In this document: positions 46,506-55,001 of the stretch, piece by piece
How positions within the stretch are numbered: position 1 is the stretch's first letter
How the letters are laid out: every line of letters starts with the position of its first letter
From: Ectopseudomonas alcaliphila
GTDB lineage: Bacteria > Pseudomonadota > Gammaproteobacteria > Pseudomonadales > Pseudomonadaceae
Direction of reading: 5' to 3'
DNA: 64,000 nucleotides
Assembly (NCBI RefSeq): GCF_900101755.1
Contig: NZ_FNAE01000007.1
Coordinates: 166,921 to 230,920 of the forward strand
The notes under the pieces: generated by a model
The model's database searches: none
Told to the model about the DNA's origin: nothing
What the model saw: the letters and a program-made list of their open reading frames with translations, nothing else
Program-made: the position numbers and the translations under genes

Positions 46506-47627
46506 ATGAGCGTTGGATTGGATGCTGTAACGCGCATGGGGCTGCTTCGAATCACTGTGTTCGGGCTGTTAGCGCTGGTGGTGGGGTGTTCTGCCGAACC
46601 GCCGCCGGAGAAAACGGCGGTGCGGGTGGTTGCACAACAAGTCGCTCAGGTAGCTGGGCTGGCACAAACCGTACTGACGGGCGACGTTCAGGCGCGCTTC
46701 GTCAGTGAACTCGCCTTCCCCAGCGCTGGGAAGGTCGCTCAGCTATCGGTCGATGTCGGTGACAAGGTGGTGACCGGGCAGGTGCTGGGGCGGCTTGACC
46801 CCCTCGAATTAAGGGCGACGCTGGATATCAGCGAGGCCGAGTTGCAGGCCTTGCAGGCGCGCGTCGATCTGGCGCGCGCTGATTATTCCAGGCAGGCGCG
46901 TCTGTTGCCTCAGGGCTACACCAATCGTAATGAATATGAGCGGGCGCAGGCCGCGCTGAAAGGTGCCGAGGCCGAATTGATGACAGCCACGGCGCGGCAC
47001 CAGTTGGCCAGGGATGCGGTGGCCGACGCTGATCTGCTGGCGCTGGCAGATGGTGTAGTGGTGGCACGCCCAGTGGCGCCCGGTGAGGTGGTGCAGGCCG
47101 GGCAGGTGGTGCTATCGCTGGCGCATGATGAGGCGCCCGAGGCGGTTTTCGACTGGTACGAGGCGCTGCCGACAGGGTTGGTGATCGGTGCTCCCATTCA
47201 TCTGCATACGCTGAGCGAACCTGCGCGCGAGATCAGCGGGCAGGTGCGGGAAATCGCCCCGAGCGTTTCCGCCAGCTCTGGCACCTTGCGTATCCGTGTC
47301 AGTTTGCCGGCTGAGGCATGGCACTGGCCGCTCGGGACTGTGGTAGCGGCGCGCCTGGCCGAGTCACTGGGGCCGGTCGTCGTATTGCCCTGGGCTGCCT
47401 TGAGTCGGGATCAGGGTCAGCCGGCGGTGTGGCGTATTGATGCGCAGCAGCGTGTGAGCCTGTCTCGGGTCGAGGTCTCGCGTTATGAAACTGGGCGGGT
47501 GCTGGTGGCGGCGGGCTTGCGGGACGGTGATCTGGTGGTGGCGCAGGGGGGGCAGTTGCTCTATCCCGGCCAGCAGGTCGAGGTGGCCAATGTACTTGCC
47601 GTCAGCGGGCCAGGGGCACAGCCATGA
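46506..47627 (+). CDS. RND efflux adaptor (TriA-like lipoprotein)
   Basis: A 373-residue periplasmic adaptor with a lipoprotein signal (LLALVVGCSAE). Biotinyl-lipoyl half-motifs (LAFPSAGKVAQLSVDVGDKV and ADGVVVARPVAPGEVVQAGQ) flank a helical hairpin (about 105-175). It overlaps the second adaptor by four bases. Two adaptors plus one pump is the TriABC arrangement. Its substrate is not clear. Confidence 0.82.
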   Translation: MSVGLDAVTRMGLLRITVFGLLALVVGCSAEPPPEKTAVRVVAQQVAQVAGLAQTVLTGDVQARFVSELAFPSAGKVAQLSVDVGDKVVTGQVLGRLDPLELRATLDISEAELQALQARVDLARADYSRQARLLPQGYTNRNEYERAQAALKGAEAELMTATARHQLARDAVADADLLALADGVVVARPVAPGEVVQAGQVVLSLAHDEAPEAVFDWYEALPTGLVIGAPIHLHTLSEPAREISGQVREIAPSVSASSGTLRIRVSLPAEAWHWPLGTVVAARLAESLGPVVVLPWAALSRDQGQPAVWRIDAQQRVSLSRVEVSRYETGRVLVAAGLRDGDLVVAQGGQLLYPGQQVEVANVLAVSGPGAQP

Positions 47628-48709
47628 GGTGGGCTGCGTTGTGTCTGCCGCTGCTGAGTCTGCTCCTGGTTGCCTGCCGCGATGAGAAACCCCAGGCGCA
47701 GGTTGAACGCCCGGTCCTGTTCGATGAGATCGCAGGCCAACAGCTTCTGGCGCAAGCGCGTTTTACCGGCACTGTGCAACCTCGCCATCAGCTCGTTGCG
47801 GCGTTTCGCCAGAGCGGTCGTCTGCTCAGCCGGCAGGTCGAGGTCGGCCAGCTTGTGCGTACCGGGCAGCTGCTGGCGAGCCTGGAAAGCAGTGATCAGC
47901 GAAGTGAGTTGCGCAGTCGTCAGGGCGAGTTCGAGCGTGCCGAGGTGTTGTGGCGCAATGCCCGTGACGAACTCGCCCGCTATCAGGGTTTGTATCGACA
48001 GGGGGTCGGCAGTCAGGCGCGGCTCGAGCAACTGAGCGGTGAGATGCAGGTGCGCGCGGCAACCTTGCGTCAGGCGCGCATTGCCTTGCAGCGCGCCGAA
48101 GATCATGTGCAGCAGACCCAGGTATTGGCCGATCTCGATGGTGTGATCACGGCATGGCATGCCGAGGTCGGCCAGGTATTGGCCAGCGGTACGCCGGTGG
48201 TCAGCCTGGCGAGCCTCGACAGCCTGGAAGTATGGGTCGATGTGCCGGCTCAGTGGTTGGGCCCGCTCACCGATCCGGACGAGCCCTTGCGTATCTGGGT
48301 GGCACCAATGAGTGCGCGTGCCGAGGGTAGCTGGGCGCGCGTGCGGCAGGTTGATCCGGTGTTGGATCCGGGCACTCGCGTACAGCGGCTCAGGTTGGCG
48401 CTGGAGCAACTGCCGGCGGATTTTCATCTGGGCTCGTTGGTCAGCGTGGAGTTGTCCCCGCAGCTTGCGGCAACTGAGCCGGAGCTGCCGGCATCGGCCT
48501 TGTGGGGGCCGGCCGGGCAGCACTTCGTCTGGCGCATCGACCGCGACAGTTCGCAGGTACGCGCCGTCGCGGTCGAGGTCTTGAGCCAGACCGGCTCACG
48601 GGTACGGGTGCGGGGAGCGGTGCAGCCGGGGGATCGAGTGGTCAGTGCCGGCGTTGCGCGTTTGCGTGAAGGGCAACAGGTCAGGCTCGTGGAGCGCAGC
48701 GGTTCATGA
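47624..48709 (+). CDS. RND efflux adaptor (TriB-like lipoprotein)
   Basis: A 361-residue second adaptor, signal MRWAALCLPLLSLLLVACRD with lipobox Cys18. Lipoyl halves are at QSGRLLSRQVEVGQLVRTGQ and LADLDGVITAWHAEVGQVLA; the hairpin lies between. Coupled with both neighbours by ATGA overlaps. Two different adaptors alternate around one pump in TriABC-type systems. Confidence 0.82.
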   Translation: MRWAALCLPLLSLLLVACRDEKPQAQVERPVLFDEIAGQQLLAQARFTGTVQPRHQLVAAFRQSGRLLSRQVEVGQLVRTGQLLASLESSDQRSELRSRQGEFERAEVLWRNARDELARYQGLYRQGVGSQARLEQLSGEMQVRAATLRQARIALQRAEDHVQQTQVLADLDGVITAWHAEVGQVLASGTPVVSLASLDSLEVWVDVPAQWLGPLTDPDEPLRIWVAPMSARAEGSWARVRQVDPVLDPGTRVQRLRLALEQLPADFHLGSLVSVELSPQLAATEPELPASALWGPAGQHFVWRIDRDSSQVRAVAVEVLSQTGSRVRVRGAVQPGDRVVSAGVARLREGQQVRLVERSGS

Positions 48710-51700
48710 AGGAAGGATTCAATCTGTCCGGCTGGGCGCTGCGCCACCGTACGCTGGTCTGGTACGCCATGCTGGTCACCTTGCTGATGGGCGCCTTCTC
48801 CTATGTACAGCTGGGCCGTGAGGAAGATCCCGCGTTCGCCATCAAGACCATGGTCATCCAGGCGCGCTGGCCCGGCGCAACGCTCGACGAAACCTTGCAG
48901 CAAGTCACCGACCGGCTGGAGAAGAAGCTCGAGGAAATCGACGCACTGGATTACGTGCGCAGTTACACCTTGGCCGGCGAAGCCACGCTGTTCGTATTTC
49001 TCAAGAGCGAGACACCTGCGCGCGCCATTCCAGATGCCTGGTACGCGGTGCGCAAGAAGATGCAGGACATTCGTGGCGAGTTGCCCAGTGGTGTGCAGGG
49101 GCCGGCCTTCAACGACGAGTTCGGCGATGTCTTCGGCAACATCTATGCCCTGACCGGCGAAGGTTTCTCGCCGCGTCAGTTGCGTGACTATGCCGAGCAA
49201 CTGCGCCTGGGCCTCCAGGGCGTGCCCAGGCTGGGCAAGGTGGAAGTGCTCGGCAGTCAGCCGGAAGTCATCTACCTGGATTTTTCCATTCGCCGCCTGG
49301 CGGCCCTGGGCATCGATCTGCGCCAGGTCATCCAGAGCTTGCAGGCGCAAAATGCCGTCACGCCTGCGGGCCATATCGACGGTGAGCAGGAACGTATCGC
49401 GCTGCAGGCCAGTGGCGCCTTCGCCAGCGAGGCGGATTTGCAAGCCGTCAGCCTGCGCTTCGGTGAACGCCTGCTGCGCCTGAGCGATCTGGCGCGTATC
49501 GAGCGTGGCTACGCGCAGCCGCCGGCCTCGCTGTTTCGCTACAACGGCGAGGCGGCGATCGGCCTGGCCGTGGCCATGCAGGCCGGCGGCAACATTCAGG
49601 ATTTCGGCGCAGCCTTGCAGCAGCGCATCGACGAGCTGACTGCCAACCTGCCGCTGGGTTTGGACGTGCATCAGGTATCCAGCCAGGCCGAGGTGGTGGA
49701 CAAGGCCATTGGCACCTTCACCAAGGCGTTGTTCGAGGCCGTGCTGATCGTGCTGGTGGTCAGTTTCATCAGCCTCGGCATGCGCGCCGGCCTAGTGGTG
49801 GCCTGCTCCATTCCGTTGGTGCTGGCAATGGTCTTTCTTTTCATGTCCTACAGCGGCATCACCTTGCAGCGTATCTCCCTGGGCGCCTTGATCATCGCCC
49901 TGGGCTTGCTGGTGGACGACGCCATGATCACCGTCGAGATGATGATCAAGCGTATCGAGGCCGGCGACTCGCTGACCAAGGCGGCGACTCATGCCTATAC
50001 CTCGACGGCTTTTCCCATGCTTACCGGCACCCTGGTGACGGTCGCTGGCTTCGTGCCCATCGGCCTCAACGCCAGCTCGGCCGGCGAGTACGTGTTCACC
50101 ATGTTCGCGGTGATCGCCGTGGCGCTACTGCTGTCCTGGCTGGTGGCGGTGGTGTTCGCACCGCTGCTGGGCGTCTACCTGCTGCGTCGGCCGGCGCAGG
50201 CCGAGGTGCATGGCAGTAGCCGCTGGGAGCGTCTGTTCTCTGCCTGGCTGGCACTGGCGCTGGGCCATCGCAACTGGACGGTGGGCCTGACCCTGCTGGC
50301 CTTCGCCATCTCGCTGGTGGGCACTGGCCTGTTGCAGCGGCAGTTCTTTCCCGATTCCGATCGCCCCGAGATTCTGGTGGACTTCCATCTGCCGCAGCAT
50401 GGCTCGATCAACGCCACGCGCGAGACGATGGACCGCTTCGAGCAGGCCCTGGCCGATGACCCGGATGTGCTGCGCTGGAGTTCCTACGTCGGCAAGGGCG
50501 CGGTGCGCTTCTATCTGCCGCTCGATCAGCAACTGAGCAACCCCTTCTATGGCCAGGTGCTGATCGTCAGCCAGGGGGGCGAGGCGCGTGATCGCTTGCT
50601 CGCGCGCCTCAGGGCGCGACTGCGTGAGGAGTTCGTTGGCATCGGCGCCAACGTGCAGCCGCTGAATATGGGACCGCCGGTGGGCTGGCCGATCCAGTAC
50701 CGTATCAGCGGCCCGGATATCCAGCAGGTGCGGCGCCAGGCCATGAGCCTGGCGGCGCTCATCGATGGCAACCCGAACATCGGTCAGGTGGTGTACGACT
50801 GGAACGAGCCGGGCAAGGTGCTGCGTATCGACATCGAGCAGGACAAGGCCAGGCAGTTTGGCCTGTCCTCGCAGGACACCGCACAGATCCTCAACAGCGT
50901 GGTATCCGGCTCGAGCATCACGCAGATTCGCGATGGTATTCATCTGGTCGATGTGGTGGCGCGAGCGCAGGCCGATGAACGACAGTCGCCGGAGCTGCTC
51001 GGTAGCTTGCAGATACCATCTGGTCGTACTGGTGAATCGATTCCGCTCCTGGCATTCGCTAGTATCCGCTATGAACAGGAGCAACCTCTGGTGTGGCGGC
51101 GTGACCGGCTACCGACCATCACCCTGAAAGCGAACATCGTCGGGAACTTGCAGCCCGATGCGCTGGTAGAACAGTTACGCTCGGCTGTCGATGATTTCAC
51201 TGCGCAGTTACCGGCGCGCTATCAGGTCAAGGTAGGGGGCGCGGTCGAAGCCAGTGCGCGGTCCCAAGAGCCGATCCTGCGTGTGGTGCCGTGGATGCTG
51301 TTTCTGATGGTGACCTTGCTGATGATTCAGTTGCAGAGCGTTAAACAGGTATTGCTGGTGCTGAGCGTGGCGCCGCTGGGGCTGATCGGTGTGGTGGGGG
51401 CCTTGCTGGTGACCAACTCGCCGTTGGGCTTCGTCGCCATCCTGGGGGTACTGGCGTTGATCGGCATCATCGTGCGCAACTCGGTGATTCTGGTCAGCCA
51501 GATAGAGAGCTTCCGTCAGCAGGGGCTTGCCTTGCAGGCCGCCGTGGTCAGTGCGACCGAGCACCGCTGCCGGCCGATTCTGCTGACGGCGGCGGCATCC
51601 AGCCTGGCGATGATCCCCATCGCTCGCGAGGCGTTCTGGGGGCCGATGGCCTACGCGATGATCGGTGGTATTGCCGTGGCAACGGTGTTGACCCTGTTCT

Positions 51701-51774
51701 TCCTGCCAGCCCTGTATCTGCTCTGCCATGCCGATCAGGGTGAGGAGGTCGAAGCTGTAAACGAGATGCCCTGA
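48706..51774 (+). CDS. RND efflux pump (TriC-like)
   Basis: A 1022-residue HAE1-type proton-driven pump with the usual 12 helices and two periplasmic loops. TM4 carries the proton-relay aspartates in IALGLLVDDAMITVEMMIKR. Two tandem halves are seen (SFISLGMRAGLVVAC, then MTLLMIQLQSV-type region near 870). No outer-membrane channel gene is adjacent, so it must use a channel elsewhere, as TriABC uses OpmH. Overlaps the second adaptor by four bases. The whole operon lies between phhA and phhR. Confidence 0.88.
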   Translation: MKEGFNLSGWALRHRTLVWYAMLVTLLMGAFSYVQLGREEDPAFAIKTMVIQARWPGATLDETLQQVTDRLEKKLEEIDALDYVRSYTLAGEATLFVFLKSETPARAIPDAWYAVRKKMQDIRGELPSGVQGPAFNDEFGDVFGNIYALTGEGFSPRQLRDYAEQLRLGLQGVPRLGKVEVLGSQPEVIYLDFSIRRLAALGIDLRQVIQSLQAQNAVTPAGHIDGEQERIALQASGAFASEADLQAVSLRFGERLLRLSDLARIERGYAQPPASLFRYNGEAAIGLAVAMQAGGNIQDFGAALQQRIDELTANLPLGLDVHQVSSQAEVVDKAIGTFTKALFEAVLIVLVVSFISLGMRAGLVVACSIPLVLAMVFLFMSYSGITLQRISLGALIIALGLLVDDAMITVEMMIKRIEAGDSLTKAATHAYTSTAFPMLTGTLVTVAGFVPIGLNASSAGEYVFTMFAVIAVALLLSWLVAVVFAPLLGVYLLRRPAQAEVHGSSRWERLFSAWLALALGHRNWTVGLTLLAFAISLVGTGLLQRQFFPDSDRPEILVDFHLPQHGSINATRETMDRFEQALADDPDVLRWSSYVGKGAVRFYLPLDQQLSNPFYGQVLIVSQGGEARDRLLARLRARLREEFVGIGANVQPLNMGPPVGWPIQYRISGPDIQQVRRQAMSLAALIDGNPNIGQVVYDWNEPGKVLRIDIEQDKARQFGLSSQDTAQILNSVVSGSSITQIRDGIHLVDVVARAQADERQSPELLGSLQIPSGRTGESIPLLAFASIRYEQEQPLVWRRDRLPTITLKANIVGNLQPDALVEQLRSAVDDFTAQLPARYQVKVGGAVEASARSQEPILRVVPWMLFLMVTLLMIQLQSVKQVLLVLSVAPLGLIGVVGALLVTNSPLGFVAILGVLALIGIIVRNSVILVSQIESFRQQGLALQAAVVSATEHRCRPILLTAAASSLAMIPIAREAFWGPMAYAMIGGIAVATVLTLFFLPALYLLCHADQGEEVEAVNEMP

Positions 51775-51926
51775 GCCGAGCGGTGCATGAGTGTACGTAA
51801 GATGGTCACGTGTGTTGCGCCTTTGGGCGTGATGCTCTCTCACATAAGGACAAAGACCATTGATAGGTGTTGATTTTCGAGTTTCCTTCCCTACCTTGCC
51901 AGCGGGGCATCGACTGGAGGATTGCC

Positions 51927-53480
51927 ATGCGCATTAAGGTTCACAGTCAGAACCGTGTCGGCATCCTGCGCGACATCCTCAACCTGCTGGTCGACTACGG
52001 CATCAACGTTGCTCGTGGTGAAGTGGGCGGCGAGCAGGGCAATGCCATTTACCTGCATTGCCCGAATCTGATCAATCTGCAGTTCCAGTCGCTACGCCCG
52101 AAGTTCGAGGCGATTCCCGGCGTATTCGGCGTCAAGCGCGTGGGGCTGATGCCCAGCGAGCGACGCCATCTGGAGCTCAATGCGTTGCTCGGTGCGCTGG
52201 ACTTTCCGGTGCTGTCCATCGACATGGGCGGCAGCATCGTCGCCGCCAACCGCAGCGCCGCGCAGTTGCTCGGCGTGCGCGTGGACGAGGTGCCGGGTAT
52301 GGCGCTGTCGCGCTATGCCGAGGATTTCGATTTGCCCGAACTGGTGCGCGCCAACAAGACGCGTATCAACGGCTTGCGAGTGAAGATCAAGGGCGACGTG
52401 TTCCTCGCCGATATCGCCCCGCTGCAGAACGAACACGACGACAGCGAGGCGCTGGCCGGCGCCGTGCTGACCCTGCACCGCGCCGATCGCGTCGGCGAGC
52501 GCATCTACCACGTACGCAAGCAGGAGCTGCGCGGCTTCGACTCGATCTTCCAGAGCTCCCGTGTGATGGCCGCGGTGGTCAAGGAAGCGCGGCGCATGGC
52601 GCCACTGGATGCGCCGCTGCTGATCGAGGGTGAGACCGGCACCGGCAAGGAATTGCTGGCGCGCGCCTGTCACCTGGCCAGCCCGCGTGGGCAATCGCCG
52701 TTCATGGCGCTCAACTGTGCCGGGCTGCCGGAATCCATGGCCGAAACCGAGCTGTTCGGTTATGGTCCCGGCGCCTTCGAGGGCGCGCGTCCGGAAGGCA
52801 AGCTCGGTCTGCTGGAGCTGACCGCAGGCGGCACCTTGTTCCTCGATGGCGTCGGCGAGATGAGCCCGCGCCTGCAGGCCAAGCTGCTGCGTTTTCTGCA
52901 GGACGGCTGCTTCCGCCGTGTGGGCAGCGACGAGGAGGTGTACCTGGACGTGCGGGTGATCTGTGCCACCCAGGTTGACCTGTCCGAGCTGTGCGCCCAT
53001 GGCGAATTTCGCCAGGATCTCTACCACCGCCTCAATGTGCTCAGCCTGCATATCCCGCCGCTGCGCGAATGCCTCGACGGCCTGGCACCCTTGGTCGAGC
53101 ACTTTCTCGATTCCGCCAGCCGGCAGATCGGCTGCGCGCTACCGAAGCTGGCGCCGCAGGCCTTCGAGCGCATGGCTCATTACCACTGGCCGGGCAACGT
53201 GCGGCAACTGGAGAACGTGCTGTTCCAGGCGGTGTCGCTGTGCGATGGGGGGACGGTGAAGGCCGAGCATATCCGCCTGCCGGATTACGGTGCGCCGCAG
53301 CCCTTGGGCGAGTTCTCGGTGGAAGGCGGCCTCGACGACATTCTCGGCCGTTTCGAGAAGGCGGTGCTGGAGCGGTTGTTCCGCGACCATCCCAGCAGCC
53401 GCCAGTTGGGCAAGCGCCTCGGTGTTTCCCACACCACCATTGCCAACAAGCTGCGCCAGCATGGTTTGGGCAAGGATTGA
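51927..53480 (+). CDS. phhR: Aromatic amino acid regulator PhhR
   Basis: A 517-residue TyrR-class activator. The start at 51927 (GGAGG upstream) gives MRIKVHSQNRVGILRDILNL, an ACT domain, followed by a PAS domain (about 75-195) and an AAA+ domain (Walker A GETGTGKE near 235). The sigma-54 contact loop GAFTGA reads GAFEGA, as in TyrR/PhhR proteins that work with sigma-70. A FIS-type helix-turn-helix (RQLGKRLGVSHTTIANKL) ends the chain. It activates phhABC in response to Phe/Tyr. In P. aeruginosa it is directly divergent from phhA; here about 7.4 kb intervenes. Confidence 0.95.
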   Translation: MRIKVHSQNRVGILRDILNLLVDYGINVARGEVGGEQGNAIYLHCPNLINLQFQSLRPKFEAIPGVFGVKRVGLMPSERRHLELNALLGALDFPVLSIDMGGSIVAANRSAAQLLGVRVDEVPGMALSRYAEDFDLPELVRANKTRINGLRVKIKGDVFLADIAPLQNEHDDSEALAGAVLTLHRADRVGERIYHVRKQELRGFDSIFQSSRVMAAVVKEARRMAPLDAPLLIEGETGTGKELLARACHLASPRGQSPFMALNCAGLPESMAETELFGYGPGAFEGARPEGKLGLLELTAGGTLFLDGVGEMSPRLQAKLLRFLQDGCFRRVGSDEEVYLDVRVICATQVDLSELCAHGEFRQDLYHRLNVLSLHIPPLRECLDGLAPLVEHFLDSASRQIGCALPKLAPQAFERMAHYHWPGNVRQLENVLFQAVSLCDGGTVKAEHIRLPDYGAPQPLGEFSVEGGLDDILGRFEKAVLERLFRDHPSSRQLGKRLGVSHTTIANKLRQHGLGKD

Positions 53481-53481
53481 T

Positions 53482-53637
53482 TCAACCCTTGTGCTTGCGC
53501 TTCGGCTTGGGCCTGCCCTGTACGCATTTGAAGCGCGGTTCGGTCTTGCAGATCACGTAGATGCGGCCGCGGCGCTTGACGATCTGGCAGTCGCGGTGAC
53601 GCAGCTTGGCCTGCTTCAGTGAGGACAGGACCTTCAT
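53482..53637 (-). CDS. rpmJ2: Ribosomal protein L36, zinc-free type B form
   Basis: A 51-residue protein (MKVLSSLKQAKLRHRDCQIV, then KRRGRIYVICKTEPRFKCVQ). The type B (YkgO-like) form lacks the complete zinc knuckle. Its ATG overlaps the L31 stop (ATGA), so both are made together. It replaces the zinc form under zinc starvation. Confidence 0.92.
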   Translation of the reverse strand: MKVLSSLKQAKLRHRDCQIVKRRGRIYVICKTEPRFKCVQGRPKPKRKHKG

Positions 53638-53891
53638 GCGCCACCTCCGACGAAACCAGCGAAGCGCTTGTTGAAGCCGGCGATACGCCCCTCGCTCTTG
53701 GCCTGACGTTGCTGGCCGGTGTAGACGGGGTGCGAGGCACTGGAAACATCCAGAGTGACGTAGGGGTAAACCACGCCCTGGTATTCGTGGGTCTTGTCGG
53801 TGTCCACCGTGGAGCCGATCAGGAAATAGGCGTTGGCGGCGACATCGTGGAACAGAACGGTGCGATAGCTGGGGTGAATACCGGGCTTCAT
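53634..53891 (-). CDS. rpmE2: Ribosomal protein L31 type B, zinc-free
   Basis: An 85-residue L31 (MKPGIHPSYRTVLFHDVAAN) without any cysteine, the C-minus paralogue made under zinc shortage so that zinc can be released from ribosomes. First gene of the rpmE2-rpmJ2 pair; a Zur-like box lies 16 bases upstream. Confidence 0.94.
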   Translation of the reverse strand: MKPGIHPSYRTVLFHDVAANAYFLIGSTVDTDKTHEYQGVVYPYVTLDVSSASHPVYTGQQRQAKSEGRIAGFNKRFAGFVGGGA

Positions 53892-53906
53892 CTGTGAACT
53901 CCTATT

Positions 53907-53919
53907 GTTACTGTATAAC
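53907..53919 (-). promoter_or_regulatory. Zur box
   Basis: GTTACTGTATAAC (minus strand GTTATACAGTAAC) is a palindrome with GTTAY half-sites, as in Pseudomonas Zur operators, overlapping the expected promoter of rpmE2-rpmJ2. Confidence 0.65.
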
Positions 53920-54022
53920 GTTTATCGAATGATAATGGTTCTTGTTTTTATTGCAAGCACGGTAATGCACCGCCATTGCCCTGGGCGGTTTGCTGAGGTT
54001 TGAGCAGGGGTGAACCTGTCGG

Positions 54023-54583
54023 TCAGGGTTGCCGCTGACCGTGCCAGGCCTGGATGACGCGCTGGCGTAGCGCCTGACGATCCTGCAGGCGGCCGATGGC
54101 CTGCTCGGCGAGATCGATCCAGTAGGGATCGGCCTTGGCCTGCACCACCGAAAGGCCGGAGGCCAGGTTGGCCCATGCAGGCGGCAGGCGTCCGTGCCGC
54201 AGGGCGAAGCCGCCGTCGCGGTCGCGCGCCAGGTAGCGCACGCGGGTGATGCCGGCCAGGAGAATACGGCCGTAGCACATCAGACAGGGCTCCAGGCTGA
54301 CATGGAGGGTCAGGTGTCGGCGGTCGAACTGGGCATGCTCGGCTTCGAGCTGGTCGAGCACCTGCATCTCGGCATGCGCGCCGCTGGCGTAGGGCCCGGC
54401 GAACACCTGGTTGCGGCCGCTGCACAGCAATTCACCGGCGTCATCGACCAGCACCGCGCCGACCGCGTAACAGCCTTCTTCCATCGCCAGCAATGCCTGT
54501 TCGCAACACAGCCTGGCCCAGGTGTCATCGACGTGGGTGCTGGTTGGCGCCTGCTGCAACAGCGCGAGGTGTTCTGGCTTCAT
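54023..54583 (-). CDS. Nucleoside/tRNA-type cytidine deaminase family protein
   Basis: A 186-residue zinc deaminase of the CMP/dCMP family: HAE in ASGAHAEMQVLDQL, and PCxxC in VSLEPCLMCYGRILLAGI. The start at 54583 (GGAGA upstream) gives MKPEHLALLQQAPTSTHVDD. Sequence similarity to TadA/GuaD; the substrate (guanine, cytosine or a nucleoside) cannot be fixed from sequence. An upstream open frame runs through a repeat element and is not coding. Confidence 0.82.
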   Translation of the reverse strand: MKPEHLALLQQAPTSTHVDDTWARLCCEQALLAMEEGCYAVGAVLVDDAGELLCSGRNQVFAGPYASGAHAEMQVLDQLEAEHAQFDRRHLTLHVSLEPCLMCYGRILLAGITRVRYLARDRDGGFALRHGRLPPAWANLASGLSVVQAKADPYWIDLAEQAIGRLQDRQALRQRVIQAWHGQRQP

Positions 54584-54648
54584 GTGTGTCTCCAAGGCCA
54601 AAAAGGCGTCGCGGGAGTATGGTCTGCCATCTGGCTGGCGCCCTAGGG

Positions 54649-54828
54649 TCTGTACGAAAAGTCGTCGAGCGAAGGTCAGGCAATACCGATGGCGGCCCTG
54701 CAAAAACAGGCGAAGAACGGACTGGGCTCGCACTCGAGTCTACAAGCTGTAAATGAGCATTTGACCGGGCTGGCGTTCCAGCCTGTTTTTAACGCAGCAT
54801 CACCGAGCGCAGGCACTTTTCGTACAGA
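54649..54828. repeat. 180-bp element A with 14-bp terminal inverted repeats
   Basis: TCTGTACGAAAAGT at 54649-54662 is the exact complement of ACTTTTCGTACAGA at 54815-54828. Its interior, read on the minus strand, is closely related to the plus strand of 58188-58310 (shared CGCCAGCCCGGTC, AATGCTCATTTACA, GGCCGCCATCGGTATTGCCT). No gene is inside. Confidence 0.7.
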
Positions 54829-54952
54829 GTCTACGACCTTGGTGCAATAGGCAGTGCAAGGGGCTGCGGCGACACTGAGCACGTCCCGATCATCCTGCGT
54901 GATTTGGGTGCAAGCGTTTCCGCATTCCTTTCGAGGGATGCCTTGAATGGGC

Positions 54953-54981
54953 GGGCGACCAGATTGGTCGCCCTTTTTTTT
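54953..54981 (+). terminator. Intrinsic terminator without an upstream gene
   Basis: GGGCGACC-AGATT-GGTCGCCC followed by eight T on the plus strand. No plus-strand gene ends nearby; the regions between the deaminase start and this point hold the 180-bp element and about 120 bases without a gene. A transcript ending here is implied. Confidence 0.75.
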
Positions 54982-55001
54982 ACCCAGAATTTCGCCAGCG
55001 G

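Noticed and set aside
51867..51926. Longer start for PhhR
   Set aside because: GGAGG precedes the ATG at 51927 and the ACT domain begins there; the upstream 20 codons are not conserved from memory of PhhR.
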